A stretch of DNA of 34,041 nt from an uncultured Sphingomonadaceae bacterium (lineage in GTDB: Bacteria; Pseudomonadota; Alphaproteobacteria; Sphingomonadales; Sphingomonadaceae). The position numbers and the translations under genes were made by a program. The stretch is taken from NCBI GenBank assembly GCA_903871605.1, contig CAIQHF010000050.1, positions 1 to 34,041 on the forward strand, in the 5' to 3' direction. Below, one piece after another: positions 1 to 8,419 of the stretch (position 1 is its first letter; every line of letters starts with the position of its first letter). The notes under the pieces are model-generated. The model ran no database searches, had not been told where the DNA came from, and saw only the letters and a program-made list of their open reading frames with translations.

Positions 1-617
1 AGCGCCCTGGGCAGCGCCCGCGCCGCGGCGAGCTCGGCGTCGCCCAGATAGGCGTTGCGCGAGGACAGCGCGAGCCCCTGGTCGTCGCGCACGATCGGCA
101 CGCCGACGATCTCGACCGGCAGATCGAGATCGTGCACCATCCGCCGGATCACCGCGAGCTGCTGCCAATCCTTCTCGCCGAACAACGCGACATCGGGCGC
201 GACCTGGTTGATGAGCTTGAGCACGACCGTCGCGACGCCATCGAAATGCCCCTGCCGCGAGGCGCCCTCGAGCACTTCCGACACGCCCGACACCGAGACG
301 GTGGTGGCGTAGCCCGGGGGATACATTGTCTCGACCGTCGGCGCCCACAGCATCGCGCAGCCGGCATTCTCGAGCATCTGCGCATCGCTCCGTTCGCGGC
401 GCGGATAGCGGCCGAGATCCTCGCCGACGCCGAATTGCCGGGGATTGACGAAGATCGACGCGATCACCGCGTCGGCCCGGCGCGCGCCTTCCGCGACCAG
501 CGCGATATGGCCGGCGTGCAGCGCGCCCATCGTCGGCACGAGCGCGATTCGCCGGCCCTCTCCCCGCAGCCAGGCGACGGCGTCGCGTAGCATTGCGAGG
601 TCACGGATGATTTGCAC
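1..617 (-). CDS. panC: Pantoate--beta-alanine ligase (pantothenate synthetase), 3' end cut off by the window
   Basis: Reading the minus strand from a GTG at 617 gives about 205 residues of PanC, which joins pantoate and beta-alanine with ATP to make pantothenate (vitamin B5, the CoA precursor). The family hallmarks appear in order: [10 protein letters not shown] near residue 28 (the HxGH nucleotide-binding site of this nucleotidyltransferase fold), SIFVNPRQF, the GEKDWQQL pantoate/ATP loop, and SSRNAYL near the visible end. PanC is usually about 280 residues, so the last quarter lies to the left of the window. GTG is preferred because a GGAGGG ribosome site lies about 10 nt upstream and the homologous N-terminus begins here. 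It is divergent from mipZ; about 98 bp between them must hold both promoters. No frame damage is seen. Confidence 0.96.
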   Translation of the reverse strand, partial: MQIIRDLAMLRDAVAWLRGEGRRIALVPTMGALHAGHIALVAEGARRADAVIASIFVNPRQFGVGEDLGRYPRRERSDAQMLENAGCAMLWAPTVETMYPPGYATTVSVSGVSEVLEGASRQGHFDGVATVVLKLINQVAPDVALFGEKDWQQLAVIRRMVHDLDLPVEIVGVPIVRDDQGLALSSRNAYLGDAELAAARALPRA

Positions 618-715
618 GGGCGGCGGCCCTCCGATATGGTTTGGGGAACGCTCTGTGCGGCGGCATCGGGGCCAGATCAAGACCCGCCGGAGCCCTGGGG
701 AAGAATCACACCGAC

Positions 716-1522
716 ATGGCATCCAACACCCATCTTATTGTTTTTGCTAATGAAAAGGGCGGAACGGGCAAGTCGACCACCGCCGTGCACGTCGCGGTCG
801 CGCTCGCCGCACAGGGTCGCCGCGTCGCGGTGATCGATCTCGACACGCGCCAGAAGACGATGGTCCGCTATCTCGAGAATCGCACCGCCACGGCGCGCCG
901 CGAGAACATCGATCTGGTCACGCCGCGCTTCGAGACCTTCGATCCCGCCAAGGATCCCGCGATCGAGCGCCGGCTCGACCTGCTCGGCGAGGACGCCGAG
1001 TTCGTGATCGTCGACACGCCCGGGCGCGACGACCCCTATGCGATGAAGGCGGTGGCGCGCGCCGATACGCTGGTCACCCCGATCAACGACAGCTTCATCG
1101 ATCTCGACCTGATCGGCCAGGTCGATCCGGATACTTACAGGATCAAGCGCCCGAGCTTCTACGCCGAGATGGTGTGGGACGCGCGCAAGGTCCGCGCCAA
1201 GACCGACGGCGGGACGGTCGACTGGGTGGTTCTGCGCAACCGGCTGCAGCATCTCGAGGCGAAGAACATGCGCCGCGTCGGCGCCGCGGTCGAGGAACTC
1301 GCCAAGCGCGTCGGCTTCCGCGTGATCCCGGGCCTGGGCGAGCGCGTCATCTATCGCGAGCTGTTCCCCAAGGGGCTGACGCTGCTCGATCTGGGCGCGA
1401 TCAAGGAGGCGGGGCTGAGCCACGTCGCCGCGCGCCAGGAGCTGCGCGAGATGGTGTCGGGGCTCCAGCTTCCCGCGCCCGCCGACCTGTTCACGCGCCC
1501 CGCGCTCGCCGCCACCGCCTGA
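716..1522 (+). CDS. mipZ: MipZ, ParA-like ATPase that positions the division plane
   Basis: A 268-residue ParA/MinD-superfamily ATPase. The N-terminus carries a deviant Walker [11 protein letters not shown] (K14 and K19), followed by [18 protein letters not shown], the MipZ version of switch I, and [10 protein letters not shown] as Walker B. The DLDxRQ and ENR spacing is characteristic of alphaproteobacterial MipZ rather than ParA or Soj. In Caulobacter MipZ binds the ParB-parS complex, forms a bipolar gradient and inhibits FtsZ assembly away from midcell; the same role is inferred here. I place the start at ATG 716 ([16 protein letters not shown]). An upstream in-frame ATG at 641 would add 25 residues with no match to the family. 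ParA and ParB are not in the window. The downstream J-domain gene begins 17 nt later, so the two are probably co-transcribed. Confidence 0.93.
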   Translation: MASNTHLIVFANEKGGTGKSTTAVHVAVALAAQGRRVAVIDLDTRQKTMVRYLENRTATARRENIDLVTPRFETFDPAKDPAIERRLDLLGEDAEFVIVDTPGRDDPYAMKAVARADTLVTPINDSFIDLDLIGQVDPDTYRIKRPSFYAEMVWDARKVRAKTDGGTVDWVVLRNRLQHLEAKNMRRVGAAVEELAKRVGFRVIPGLGERVIYRELFPKGLTLLDLGAIKEAGLSHVAARQELREMVSGLQLPAPADLFTRPALAATA

Positions 1523-1538
1523 TCGAAGCGGCACGCCC

Positions 1539-1808
1539 ATGAAATTCCTCGTCGCGCTGCTCGTCATTGCCGGCATCTGGTGGCTGGGCCAGCGCCGCCG
1601 CCAGACCGGCGCGCTGTCGCCCGCCGAGGCCCGCGACCTGCTCGGCGTATCGAGCCGCGCCGACGAGGCCGAGATCCGCGCCGCGCACCGCCGGCTGATC
1701 GGCCGCGTCCACCCCGATGCGGGCGGCTCCGCCGCGCTCGCGGGGCGCGTCAATGCGGCGCGCGACGTCCTCGTCGAACAATTGCGTTCGCATGTCTCAC
1801 CCAATTGA
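1539..1808 (+). CDS. Small membrane-anchored J-domain protein (DnaJ/Tim14-like)
   Basis: An 89-residue protein. Residues 1-17 form one hydrophobic segment ([15 protein letters not shown]) followed by RRRQ, so the protein is probably anchored with the C-terminal domain in the cytoplasm. Residues 27-85 resemble a short J domain: [11 protein letters not shown], then [15 protein letters not shown] with the HPD tripeptide at 58-60 that stimulates Hsp70 ATPase. The layout resembles the Tim14/Pam18 type of mitochondrial import motor, for which alphaproteobacterial relatives are known. The Hsp70 partner (DnaK) is not in the window. It follows mipZ closely. Its last codons overlap a possible in-frame upstream extension of pgmG, but the likely pgmG start lies after this stop. 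The specific client is unknown. Confidence 0.85.
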   Translation: MKFLVALLVIAGIWWLGQRRRQTGALSPAEARDLLGVSSRADEAEIRAAHRRLIGRVHPDAGGSAALAGRVNAARDVLVEQLRSHVSPN

Positions 1809-1850
1809 ACCGAGCGGGCGCCAAGGCGTCTTGCTCGCGACCCCGGCTAT

Positions 1851-1856
1851 AGGAGA
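1851..1856 (+). promoter_or_regulatory. Ribosome binding site selecting the TTG start of pgmG
   Basis: AGGAGA lies 7 nt before TTG 1864. It favours this start over the in-frame ATG at 1792, whose extra 24 residues ([12 protein letters not shown]...) do not resemble the family and would overlap the J-domain gene. Confidence 0.6.
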
Positions 1857-1863
1857 CCCCGCC

Positions 1864-3246
1864 TTGTCCCATCGTTTCGATCCGACCTCGCTGCGCGAAT
1901 ATGACATCCGGGGAATTGTCGGCAAGGCGCTCGGCCCCGCCGACGCCACCGCGATCGGCCGTGGATTCGCGACGCGGGTGCGTCGCGCCGGGGGCACCCG
2001 CGTCGCGGTCGGCTATGACGGCCGCACCCATTCGCCGCTGCTCGAGGCCGCGCTGATCGAGGGACTGACCGCAAGCGGCGTGGACGTCGTCCGCATCGGC
2101 CTGGGACCGACGCCGATGCTCTATTATGCCGAGGCGACGCTCGAGGTCGACGGCGCGGTGCAGATCACCGGCAGCCACAATCCGGGCGATTACAACGGCT
2201 TCAAGATGGTGCTCCAGCACAAGCCCTTCTTCGGCGCCGACATCCAGGATCTCGGCAAGCTCGCGGAAGCGGGCGACTGGGAGGAGGGCGAAGGCAGCGT
2301 CACCAATTACGAGATCATGGACGACTACACAAACCGGCTGATGGCGGGCTATGCCGGCGGCGCGTTCAGGATCGGCTGGGATGCGGGCAATGGCGCGGCG
2401 GGCCCGATCGTCGACCGGCTGGTCAAGATGCTGCCCGGCGAGCATCACACGCTCTATACCGAGGTCGACGGCAATTTCCCCAACCATCATCCCGATCCGA
2501 CCGACGAGAAGAATCTCGAGGACCTGAAAAAACTGGTCAAGGACAAGGGGCTCGACTTCGGCCTCGCCTTCGACGGCGACGGCGACCGCATCGGCGCGGT
2601 CGACGGCGAGGGCCGCGTGGTGTGGGGCGACCAGCTGCTCGCGATCCTGGCCGAGCCCGTGCTGCGCGAGGAGCCGGGTGCGACGATCATCGCCGACGTC
2701 AAAGCGAGCCAGGCGCTCTACGACCGCATCGCCGAGCTCGGCGGCACGCCGTTGATGTGGAAGACGGGCCACAGCCTGATCAAGACCAAGATGAAGGAGA
2801 CCAACTCGCCGCTCGCGGGCGAGATGAGCGGCCACATCTTCTTCGCGCACGATTATTACGGCTTCGACGACGCGCTCTACGCGGCGATCCGGCTGATCCG
2901 CGCGGTGCGCGTGATGGGCGGCTCGCTCACCGCGATCAAGTCGGCGATGCCGGTGATGGTCAACACCCCCGAGATGCGCTTCCAGTCGTCCGACGACCGC
3001 AAGTTCAAGGTCGTCGACGAGGTGCTCGAAAGGCTCGCGGCGAGCGGTGCCGACGTCGACAAGACCGACGGTGCGCGCGTCAACACCGAGGATGGCTGGT
3101 GGCTGCTGCGCGCCTCGAACACGCAGGACGTGCTCGTCGCGCGCGCCGAGGCCAAGGACGAGGCGGGGCTCGAGCGGCTGATGGGGATGATCAACGACCA
3201 GCTCGCGCAGAGCGGCGTCGAGCCGGTGCTCTCGGCGGGGCATTGA
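1864..3246 (+). CDS. pgmG: Phosphomannomutase/phosphoglucomutase
   Basis: A 460-residue alpha-D-phosphohexomutase that interconverts hexose 1- and 6-phosphates, feeding GDP-mannose, UDP-glucose and exopolysaccharide synthesis. The start [16 protein letters not shown] is typical of the bacterial PMM/PGM group and of sphingomonad PgmG. The active-site serine loop ITGSHNP is at 101-107 (Ser104 is the phosphoserine), the metal loop DGDGDR at 237-242, the sugar-binding loop GEMSGH near 319-324, and the phosphate-binding loop RASNT at 416-420. All four functional loops are intact and the length is normal for the family. TTG 1864 is chosen from the AGGAGA site upstream. The stop TGA overlaps a tiny ATG reading frame, and hrpB follows 32 nt later. 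The gene name comes from resemblance to sphingan-producing Sphingomonas; substrate preference cannot be read from sequence. Confidence 0.93.
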   Translation: MSHRFDPTSLREYDIRGIVGKALGPADATAIGRGFATRVRRAGGTRVAVGYDGRTHSPLLEAALIEGLTASGVDVVRIGLGPTPMLYYAEATLEVDGAVQITGSHNPGDYNGFKMVLQHKPFFGADIQDLGKLAEAGDWEEGEGSVTNYEIMDDYTNRLMAGYAGGAFRIGWDAGNGAAGPIVDRLVKMLPGEHHTLYTEVDGNFPNHHPDPTDEKNLEDLKKLVKDKGLDFGLAFDGDGDRIGAVDGEGRVVWGDQLLAILAEPVLREEPGATIIADVKASQALYDRIAELGGTPLMWKTGHSLIKTKMKETNSPLAGEMSGHIFFAHDYYGFDDALYAAIRLIRAVRVMGGSLTAIKSAMPVMVNTPEMRFQSSDDRKFKVVDEVLERLAASGADVDKTDGARVNTEDGWWLLRASNTQDVLVARAEAKDEAGLERLMGMINDQLAQSGVEPVLSAGH

Positions 3247-3278
3247 TGGCGCACACCGCGCCGTCCTAAGGCCGGCCG

Positions 3279-5798
3279 GTGAGCGACCTCCCGATCCATG
3301 CCGTGCTGCCCGACCTGCTCGCCGCGCTGCGGGCAGGATCGGCGGCCGTGCTGGTCGCTCCGCCCGGGGCTGGCAAGACCACCGCGGTCGCCCCCGCGCT
3401 GATCGGCGAGGCATGGTGCAGCGGCGAGGTGCTGCTGCTCTCGCCCCGCCGCCTCGCCGCGCGGGCGGCGGCCGAGCGGATGGCGGCGGTGGCGGGCGAG
3501 CCGGTCGGCCGGACCTTCGGCTATGCGACCCGCCTCGACAGCAGACGGTCGGCGGCGACGCGCGTCACGGTGATGACGGAAGGCATTTTCCGCAACCGCA
3601 TCCAGGCCGATCCCGAGCTTGCCGGGGTCTCGGCGGTGCTGTTCGACGAGGTTCACGAGCGCAGCCTCGACAGCGATTTCGGGCTCGCGCTGGCGCTCGA
3701 CGCGCAGGCCGCGCTGCGCCCCGATCTCAGGCTGGTGGCGATGTCGGCGACGCTCGACGGCGAACGCTTCGCCGCGCTGATGGGCGCGCACACGCCGCTG
3801 ATCGAGAGCGCCGGGCGCAGCCATCCGATCGAACTCCGCCATCTCGGCCGCGACGCCGGCGGGCGGATCGAGGACTCGGTGGCGGCGGCGTGCCGGCTCG
3901 CGCTCGGCGAGCAGGCCGATGGCGGCATCCTGGCCTTCCTGCCCGGCGTCGCCGAGATCGAGCGCACCGCCGAGCGGCTCGATCGCCTGCCGCCTGAGGT
4001 CGACCTCCACCGCCTGCATGGCAGCCTCGATCCCGCCGAGCAGCGCGCCGCGATCGCCGCCGCGCCCGCCGGCCGCCGCAAGCTCGTGCTCGCCACCGCG
4101 ATCGCCGAGACCAGCCTGACGCTCGACGGCGTGCGGATCGTCGTCGACTCGGGGCTGGCGCGACGCGCGCGCTACGATCGTGCGGCGGGGGTGACGCGGC
4201 TGTCGACCGAGCGGGTCAGTCAGGCGGCGGCGACGCAGCGTGCGGGCCGCGCCGGGCGGCAGGCGCCGGGCGTGGTCTATCGGCTGTGGGAGGCGGCGGC
4301 GACCGCGGGGCTGCCGCGCTTCGATCCGCCCGAGATTCTCGAGGCCGATCTGTCGGCATTGCTGCTCGATTGCGCGCTATGGGGGGTGACCGATCCGGCG
4401 ACGCTGCGCTGGCTCGATCCGCCGCCCGCCGCGGCGGTTGCCGAAGCGCGAGCGCGGCTGGCGGCGCTCGGCGCGATCGATGGTGACGGCCGCCCGACCG
4501 CGCACGGCCGCGCGATCGCCGCGCTGCCGCTGCCGCCGCGGCTGGGGCACATGCTGGTCGCCGCGCCCGACAAGCGGGTGGCGGCGGAGGTCGCCGTGTT
4601 GCTGTCGGAGCGCGGATTGGGCGGCGATTCGAGCGATCTCGCGCAGCGGTTGCAACGCTGGCGAGGCGAGAGGGGACGGCGCGCGGAAGCGGCGCGGGGG
4701 CTGGCGAAACGGTGGGCCTCCCTGTTCCCCGGCGCAGGCCGGGGCTCAGGCCCCACCCCCTCAGCTGGCGCTGCGCGCGAAGGCGTTGCGGGCCTGGGCC
4801 CCGGCCTTCGCCGGGGAACGGAAGGCGATGTCGCGCTCTGCGTCGCGCTTGCCTATCCAGACCGCATCGCGCGCCGACGCGACGCCTCGGGCGAAAGCTG
4901 GGCGAGCGTCGGCGGCCGCGGCTATCGGCTCGATCCCGCCTCGCCGCTGGCGCGCGAGGAATGGCTCGCGGTCGCCGAGACGCAGGGGATCGCCGCGGGC
5001 GCGCGCATCCTCGCCGCCGCCGCGATCGACCGCACGACGATCGAGCAGCTTTATGGCGACCGCATCGCCGAGGCGCGTGCCGTCCGCTTCGATGCCGCAA
5101 CCGGCGGCGTCGTCGCGACGCGCGAGCGACGGCTGGGGGCACTGCGGCTGGGCGGCGGACCCGACGACAGGCCCGATCCCGCCGCGGTCGCCGCGGTGCT
5201 GCTCGAGGGGGTGCGCGGCGGGGGGCTCGCGACGCTGCCCTGGCCGGACGGCAGCGTCCGGCTGCGCGAGCGCACGGACTTCGCGCGTCGCTTCGATCCG
5301 TCGCTGCCCGATCTCTCCGACACGGCGCTGCTCGCCACGCTCGACGACTGGCTCGCGCCGCTGATCGGGGGGCGCCGCCGGCTCGACGCCCTCTCCGCCG
5401 CCGATCTCGCCGGCGCGCTCGACACGCTGCTTGGCTGGGACGCGCGCCGCGCGGTCGACCGGCTCGCGCCCGATCGGCTGGCAACGCCGGCGGGAAGCGC
5501 GCACCCGATCGACTATGCCGCCGAGGCCGGGCCGACGGTCGAGTTGCGCCCGCAGGCGTTGTTCGGGCTGGGAATCCATCCCACGGTCGGCGACGGCCGC
5601 GTCCCGCTGGTGCTGTCGCTCACCTCGCCCGCGGGCCGCCCGATCCAGACGACGCGCGATCTGCCGGGCTTCTGGGCGGGAAGCTGGGCGGCGGTCGCCA
5701 GGGAGATGCGCGGCCGTTATCCGCGCCACCCCTGGCCCGAGGACCCCGCGCACGCCGACCCGACGCTGCGCACCAAGAATGCCGCGCGCCGCGGCTGA
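3279..5798 (+). CDS. hrpB: ATP-dependent RNA helicase HrpB (DEAH-box), carrying an in-frame palindromic repeat
   Basis: An 839-residue DEAH/RHA helicase of the HrpB group. Motif I is APPGAGKTT (Lys33), motif II DEVHERS (Asp123), motif III SATLDG, and motif VI QRAGRAGR. After the helicase core come the winged-helix/ratchet region and the HrpB-specific C-terminal domain ending in RYPRHPWPEDP. HrpB is widespread in bacteria; its substrate is not settled. The GTG start at 3279 follows a weak ribosome site. The odd feature is residues 482-514 (nt 4724-4819): a 96-nt family A palindrome translated as a Gly/Pro/Arg-rich stretch just before the conserved DVALCVALAYPDRIARRR segment. It is exactly 32 codons and keeps the frame, so the protein is probably still functional. 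See the repeat entry and the first finding. Confidence 0.95.
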   Translation: MSDLPIHAVLPDLLAALRAGSAAVLVAPPGAGKTTAVAPALIGEAWCSGEVLLLSPRRLAARAAAERMAAVAGEPVGRTFGYATRLDSRRSAATRVTVMTEGIFRNRIQADPELAGVSAVLFDEVHERSLDSDFGLALALDAQAALRPDLRLVAMSATLDGERFAALMGAHTPLIESAGRSHPIELRHLGRDAGGRIEDSVAAACRLALGEQADGGILAFLPGVAEIERTAERLDRLPPEVDLHRLHGSLDPAEQRAAIAAAPAGRRKLVLATAIAETSLTLDGVRIVVDSGLARRARYDRAAGVTRLSTERVSQAAATQRAGRAGRQAPGVVYRLWEAAATAGLPRFDPPEILEADLSALLLDCALWGVTDPATLRWLDPPPAAAVAEARARLAALGAIDGDGRPTAHGRAIAALPLPPRLGHMLVAAPDKRVAAEVAVLLSERGLGGDSSDLAQRLQRWRGERGRRAEAARGLAKRWASLFPGAGRGSGPTPSAGAAREGVAGLGPGLRRGTEGDVALCVALAYPDRIARRRDASGESWASVGGRGYRLDPASPLAREEWLAVAETQGIAAGARILAAAAIDRTTIEQLYGDRIAEARAVRFDAATGGVVATRERRLGALRLGGGPDDRPDPAAVAAVLLEGVRGGGLATLPWPDGSVRLRERTDFARRFDPSLPDLSDTALLATLDDWLAPLIGGRRRLDALSAADLAGALDTLLGWDARRAVDRLAPDRLATPAGSAHPIDYAAEAGPTVELRPQALFGLGIHPTVGDGRVPLVLSLTSPAGRPIQTTRDLPGFWAGSWAAVAREMRGRYPRHPWPEDPAHADPTLRTKNAARRG
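4724..4819. repeat. Family A palindromic element inside hrpB
   Basis: The left arm begins GTTCCCCGGCGCAGGCCGGG and the right arm is its near-perfect reverse complement; over the outer 29 nt I count two mismatches. The same arms bound intergenic elements at 31691-31788 and 28328-28404. The length is 96 nt, a multiple of three, and the hrpB frame has no stop through it. Confidence 0.88.
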
Positions 5799-5871
5799 TG
5801 CGCATTGCGCCTTGACGGCGCGCGCCGCGCTGCGGCATCGCGTCGCCACCGATTTGCCGAGGAACGACGAG

Positions 5872-6177
5872 ATGGCCGCGCGCATCTACCAGCGGATCAA
5901 GAGCACGATGCAGTCCGGCCGGGCCAAGGTCGGCGAGTGGACGCTCGAATATGAGCCCGCGCATCCCAAGGTCGCCGATCCGCTGACCGGCTGGGCGGGA
6001 TCGGGCGACACGCGCGAGCAGCTCCGCCTGACCTTTCCCAGCCTCGATGCTGCGCGCGGCTATTGCGATCAGCATGGCATCGCCTACGCGGTGATCCCGC
6101 TCAGCGAGCGCTCGCTCAAGCTGCAGACCTATGCCGAGAATTTCGCGGTGGGTCCGGTCGTGCCGGCGGGGGACTGA
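5872..6177 (+). CDS. NDUFS4-like NADH:ubiquinone oxidoreductase accessory subunit (ETC complex I)
   Basis: A 101-residue protein beginning MAARIYQRIKSTMQSGRAK, followed by EWTLEYEP and PLTGWAGSGDTREQLRLTFPSLDAARGYCDQHGI. This matches the ETC_C1_NDUFS4 family: the GW.GS.D motif and the F.....A..Y...G pattern are its signature. In mitochondria and alphaproteobacteria this small peripheral subunit sits on the peripheral arm of complex I and supports stability. The start is ATG 5872, after a purine-rich stretch (GAGGAACGACGAG); upstream in-frame codons belong to a shadow of hrpB. The nuo operon is not in the window, so the gene stands alone, as is usual for it. It converges on the NUDIX gene, with a family B repeat between them. 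Confidence 0.88.
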   Translation: MAARIYQRIKSTMQSGRAKVGEWTLEYEPAHPKVADPLTGWAGSGDTREQLRLTFPSLDAARGYCDQHGIAYAVIPLSERSLKLQTYAENFAVGPVVPAGD

Positions 6178-6191
6178 GGACTTTGATTCTC

Positions 6192-6274
6192 CGTTCGTCC
6201 TGAGCGCAGTCGAAGGACGGCCGCAAATGCCGCGCTTGATGACACGCACTTCGACTTCGCGCGGTGCGATCGGG
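6192..6274. repeat. Family B palindromic element between convergent genes
   Basis: The left arm CGTTCGTCCTGAGCGCAGTC (continuing GAAGGAC) and the right-hand CTTCGACTTCGCGC region are complementary halves, diverged at the right end. It lies between the stops of the NDUFS4-like and NUDIX genes and could serve as a bidirectional transcription barrier. No U tract is present. Confidence 0.75.
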
Positions 6275-6281
6275 GGTTCGG

Positions 6282-6818
6282 CTAGGCGTCCGCCAATATC
6301 CCCGCGCCGAGCAGCAGCAGCAATTTGACGTCCGCCACCACCCCCGCCGCGCGCCGCGCCGTGACGAAATCCTTCACTTCGGCGAGCGGCACGCGGTGGA
6401 CGATGATATCCTCATCGTCGACGCCGCCGCCATCGGAGACCTTCTCCAGGCCGCGCGCGCGCACCAGCGTGAACGTCTCGGTGACCATTCCGGGTGACGA
6501 GGCGAACTCGCCGATCGTCTCGATCCGCGCAGGCCGATAACCCGTCTCCTCCTCAAGCTCGCGCGCGGCGGCAACCTCGATCGCCTCGTCGGCGGTCTCG
6601 TCGCCGACCAGCCCCGCGGGAAGCTCGAGGCAAAGCCGGCCGAGCGGGACGCGGAACTGCTCGACAAGGATCACCGCGCCCGCGTCGACCGCGAGGATCA
6701 CCGCCGCGCGGACGCCCCGCGTCCGGCCGACATATTCCCATTTGCCGCGCGTCCTGGCGACGATGAATTTTCCGGTCCAGCGGGTCTCTTCGGGCACGGC
6801 GCGATCGGGATCGCTCAC
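6282..6818 (-). CDS. NUDIX hydrolase, ADP-ribose pyrophosphatase-like
   Basis: A 178-residue protein with a complete Nudix box at residues 72-94: Gly72, Glu78, then RELEEETGY at 86-94, matching Gx5Ex7REUxEExGU. The preceding RVPLGRLCLELPAGLV is typical of ADP-ribose/nucleoside-diphosphate-sugar pyrophosphatases (NudF-like), which cleave ADP-ribose to AMP and ribose 5-phosphate. The exact substrate cannot be read from the sequence. The GTG start at 6818 overlaps the upstream TPM gene's stop (GTGA), so translation is probably coupled. It is the last gene of the lemA-TPM-TPM-NUDIX operon. The C-terminus LLLLLGAGILADA is unusually hydrophobic but short. Confidence 0.88.
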   Translation of the reverse strand: MSDPDRAVPEETRWTGKFIVARTRGKWEYVGRTRGVRAAVILAVDAGAVILVEQFRVPLGRLCLELPAGLVGDETADEAIEVAAARELEEETGYRPARIETIGEFASSPGMVTETFTLVRARGLEKVSDGGGVDDEDIIVHRVPLAEVKDFVTARRAAGVVADVKLLLLLGAGILADA

Positions 6819-7480
6819 AGCATGATCAGCCTGTCCGGAAGCTCGTTGGTGTCGTCGCTCGATCGCGGGAAATGCTCGGCGAGCACCTGGCCGATCCGCT
6901 CGACCGCGGCGACCATGCCGTCGCCGGGCCGTCCCTTGCGGACCGCCTCGATCAGCATCGTCATCGCCTCGCCCCAGGTTTCGGGCGTGACGCGCTGCGC
7001 GATCGAGGCATCGGCGACGATCTCGGCGCGGCGCTCGGCGAGCGACAGATAGAGCAGCACGCCGGTCTTGGCGCGCGTGCGGTTTTCGGCGGAGAGGCGG
7101 AACAGCAGGATCGCGCGGCGGCGCACCCGGCGCGCGCGCGTCGCGCCGGGTGTCAGCGCGAGCCGGAGCGCACGGATGCCGAACAGATAGCGTGCGGCGA
7201 GGAAGGTCACGGCAAGCCCGAACAGCAGGACCGACAGATAGGCGCCCGCGGTCCACGCCGACCAGCCGCCGACCGCGCGATCGAGCGCATAGCCGAACAT
7301 GGCGGGGGCCGCTGCGACCAGCGCCAGCATGAAGAACATCGCGAGCACCGCCCAGTGCAGCACGACATCGTTGTATGAATCCGAATCGGCCGCGACGATG
7401 GTGACGATCTCGCCGTCGCTTGCCGCCTCGGCGCGCGTCACGGCCTCGCCGACGCGGAAGCGGTCCTGCTCGCTCAGCAT
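6815..7480 (-). CDS. Membrane TPM-domain protein
   Basis: A 221-residue protein of the TPM (TLP18.3/Psb32/MOLO-1) group. The N-terminus LSEQDRFRVGEAVTRAEAASDGEIVTIVAADSD is the first strand-helix of the fold. It is interrupted by two hydrophobic segments (roughly residues 42-66 and 76-98) before the second half, NRTRAKTGVLLYLSLAERRAEIVAD, which holds the conserved TGVLLYLSL...EI strand. The C-terminal part contains the W.......L......G...DG motif. This membrane-split version regularly follows a secreted TPM protein and LemA, which is the arrangement here. Function is not established; a role in envelope or membrane-protein upkeep is inferred. ATG 7480 begins 1 nt after the upstream stop, and the stop overlaps the NUDIX start. 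Confidence 0.85.
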   Translation of the reverse strand: MLSEQDRFRVGEAVTRAEAASDGEIVTIVAADSDSYNDVVLHWAVLAMFFMLALVAAAPAMFGYALDRAVGGWSAWTAGAYLSVLLFGLAVTFLAARYLFGIRALRLALTPGATRARRVRRRAILLFRLSAENRTRAKTGVLLYLSLAERRAEIVADASIAQRVTPETWGEAMTMLIEAVRKGRPGDGMVAAVERIGQVLAEHFPRSSDDTNELPDRLIML

Positions 7481-7481
7481 G

Positions 7482-8408
7482 TCACCATCCCCCCGAGGCG
7501 CCGCCGCCGCCGAACGAGCCGCCACCGCCGCCGGTGAAGCCGCCGCCGCCCCAGCCGCCGCCGCCGCTGTCACTGCCGCCGCCGCCGCCGCCGCCGAAAC
7601 CGCTGCCGCCCGATCCGGCGCCCCAGCCGCCGCTGCCCAGCCCCCACAGGAAGATCGGCCACGCGCTGCCGCCATAGGCGGTGCCGTGGCCGCGCCTGCG
7701 GATCAGCCCGCCGATGAACACCCAGCCGATCACGATCACCCAGAAGATCAGCGCGATCGGCACGCCGTCGCTCTGCGCGCGCTTGTGCTGCGCGTCATAG
7801 GCCGCGATCGCCGCCTTCTCCTTGGCCTGCGCCTGATCGTCGGGAAGCGACAATTGGTCGATGATCGCCTGCGCGCCCGCATCGATCCCGCCCGCCATGT
7901 CGCCCGCCTTGAACGCGGGGGTGATCTTCGAATTGATGATGACGCTGGCATAGGCGTCGGTCAGCGCGCCCTCGACGCCCTGCCCCGTCTCGATGCCGAC
8001 CTTGTGCTCGGCGGGGGCGACCAGCAGGATCGTGCCGTTGTTCGCATCCTTCAAGCCGACGCCCCAGGCGCGGCCGAGCTTGTAGCCATAATCCTGGATA
8101 TCGTCGCCGCCGAGGCTCGGCACCGTCGCGACGACGAGCTGGCGGCCCTGCCCCTGCGCGGTCGACTGCTTCTGGAACGCCTCGAGCTTCCCCTCGAGCG
8201 CCGCCTTGCGATCGGCGGGCAGCACGTTCGCCGCGTCGACGACCAACCCGGTGAAGGCGGGAAAGCTCTGCGCGAAGGCGGGGGTGGCAAACAGCGCGAG
8301 CAGTGCCAGCAGCGCGCTGGCGAAGGCAGGCGCCCAGGATTTCGGATGGCGTGCTTTCCGCCCCTGGGCTCCGGCCTGCGCAGGAACACGGATGGTGGTC
8401 ACCGCCAC
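7482..8408 (-). CDS. Secreted/membrane-bound TPM-domain protein with glycine-rich tail (YgcG-like)
   Basis: A 308-residue protein. Residues 1-46 are a long signal peptide (core ALLALLALFATPAFA, probable cleavage after AFA), 53-200 a TPM domain (LVVDAANVLPADRKAALEGKL... QLVVATVPSLGG... NNGTILLVAPAEHKVGIETGQGVEGALTD), 218-240 a membrane segment (ALIFWVIVIGWVFIGGLI), and 250-308 a tail that is almost all Gly, Ser and Trp. This is the YgcG architecture, usually found next to LemA, as here. Start: GTG 8408. The first 30 residues are mostly encoded by a family A repeat, giving an unusual n-region. No start codon is available after the repeat, so the repeat must be translated. Function in the envelope is inferred only. 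Confidence 0.87.
   Translation of the reverse strand: MAVTTIRVPAQAGAQGRKARHPKSWAPAFASALLALLALFATPAFAQSFPAFTGLVVDAANVLPADRKAALEGKLEAFQKQSTAQGQGRQLVVATVPSLGGDDIQDYGYKLGRAWGVGLKDANNGTILLVAPAEHKVGIETGQGVEGALTDAYASVIINSKITPAFKAGDMAGGIDAGAQAIIDQLSLPDDQAQAKEKAAIAAYDAQHKRAQSDGVPIALIFWVIVIGWVFIGGLIRRRGHGTAYGGSAWPIFLWGLGSGGWGAGSGGSGFGGGGGGGSDSGGGGWGGGGFTGGGGGSFGGGGASGGW
8320..8389. repeat. Family A element forming the signal-peptide start of the TPM gene
   Basis: On the minus strand a half-element begins GTGTTCCTGCGCAGGCCGGA and continues GCCCAGG; a second half (CCTGGGCGCCTGCCTTCGCC) follows after about 25 nt. This matches the 17727-17803 copy. The right arm is diverged, as expected if it is now held by coding constraint. 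Confidence 0.75.
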
Positions 8409-8419
8409 CGTCGCCGCCG

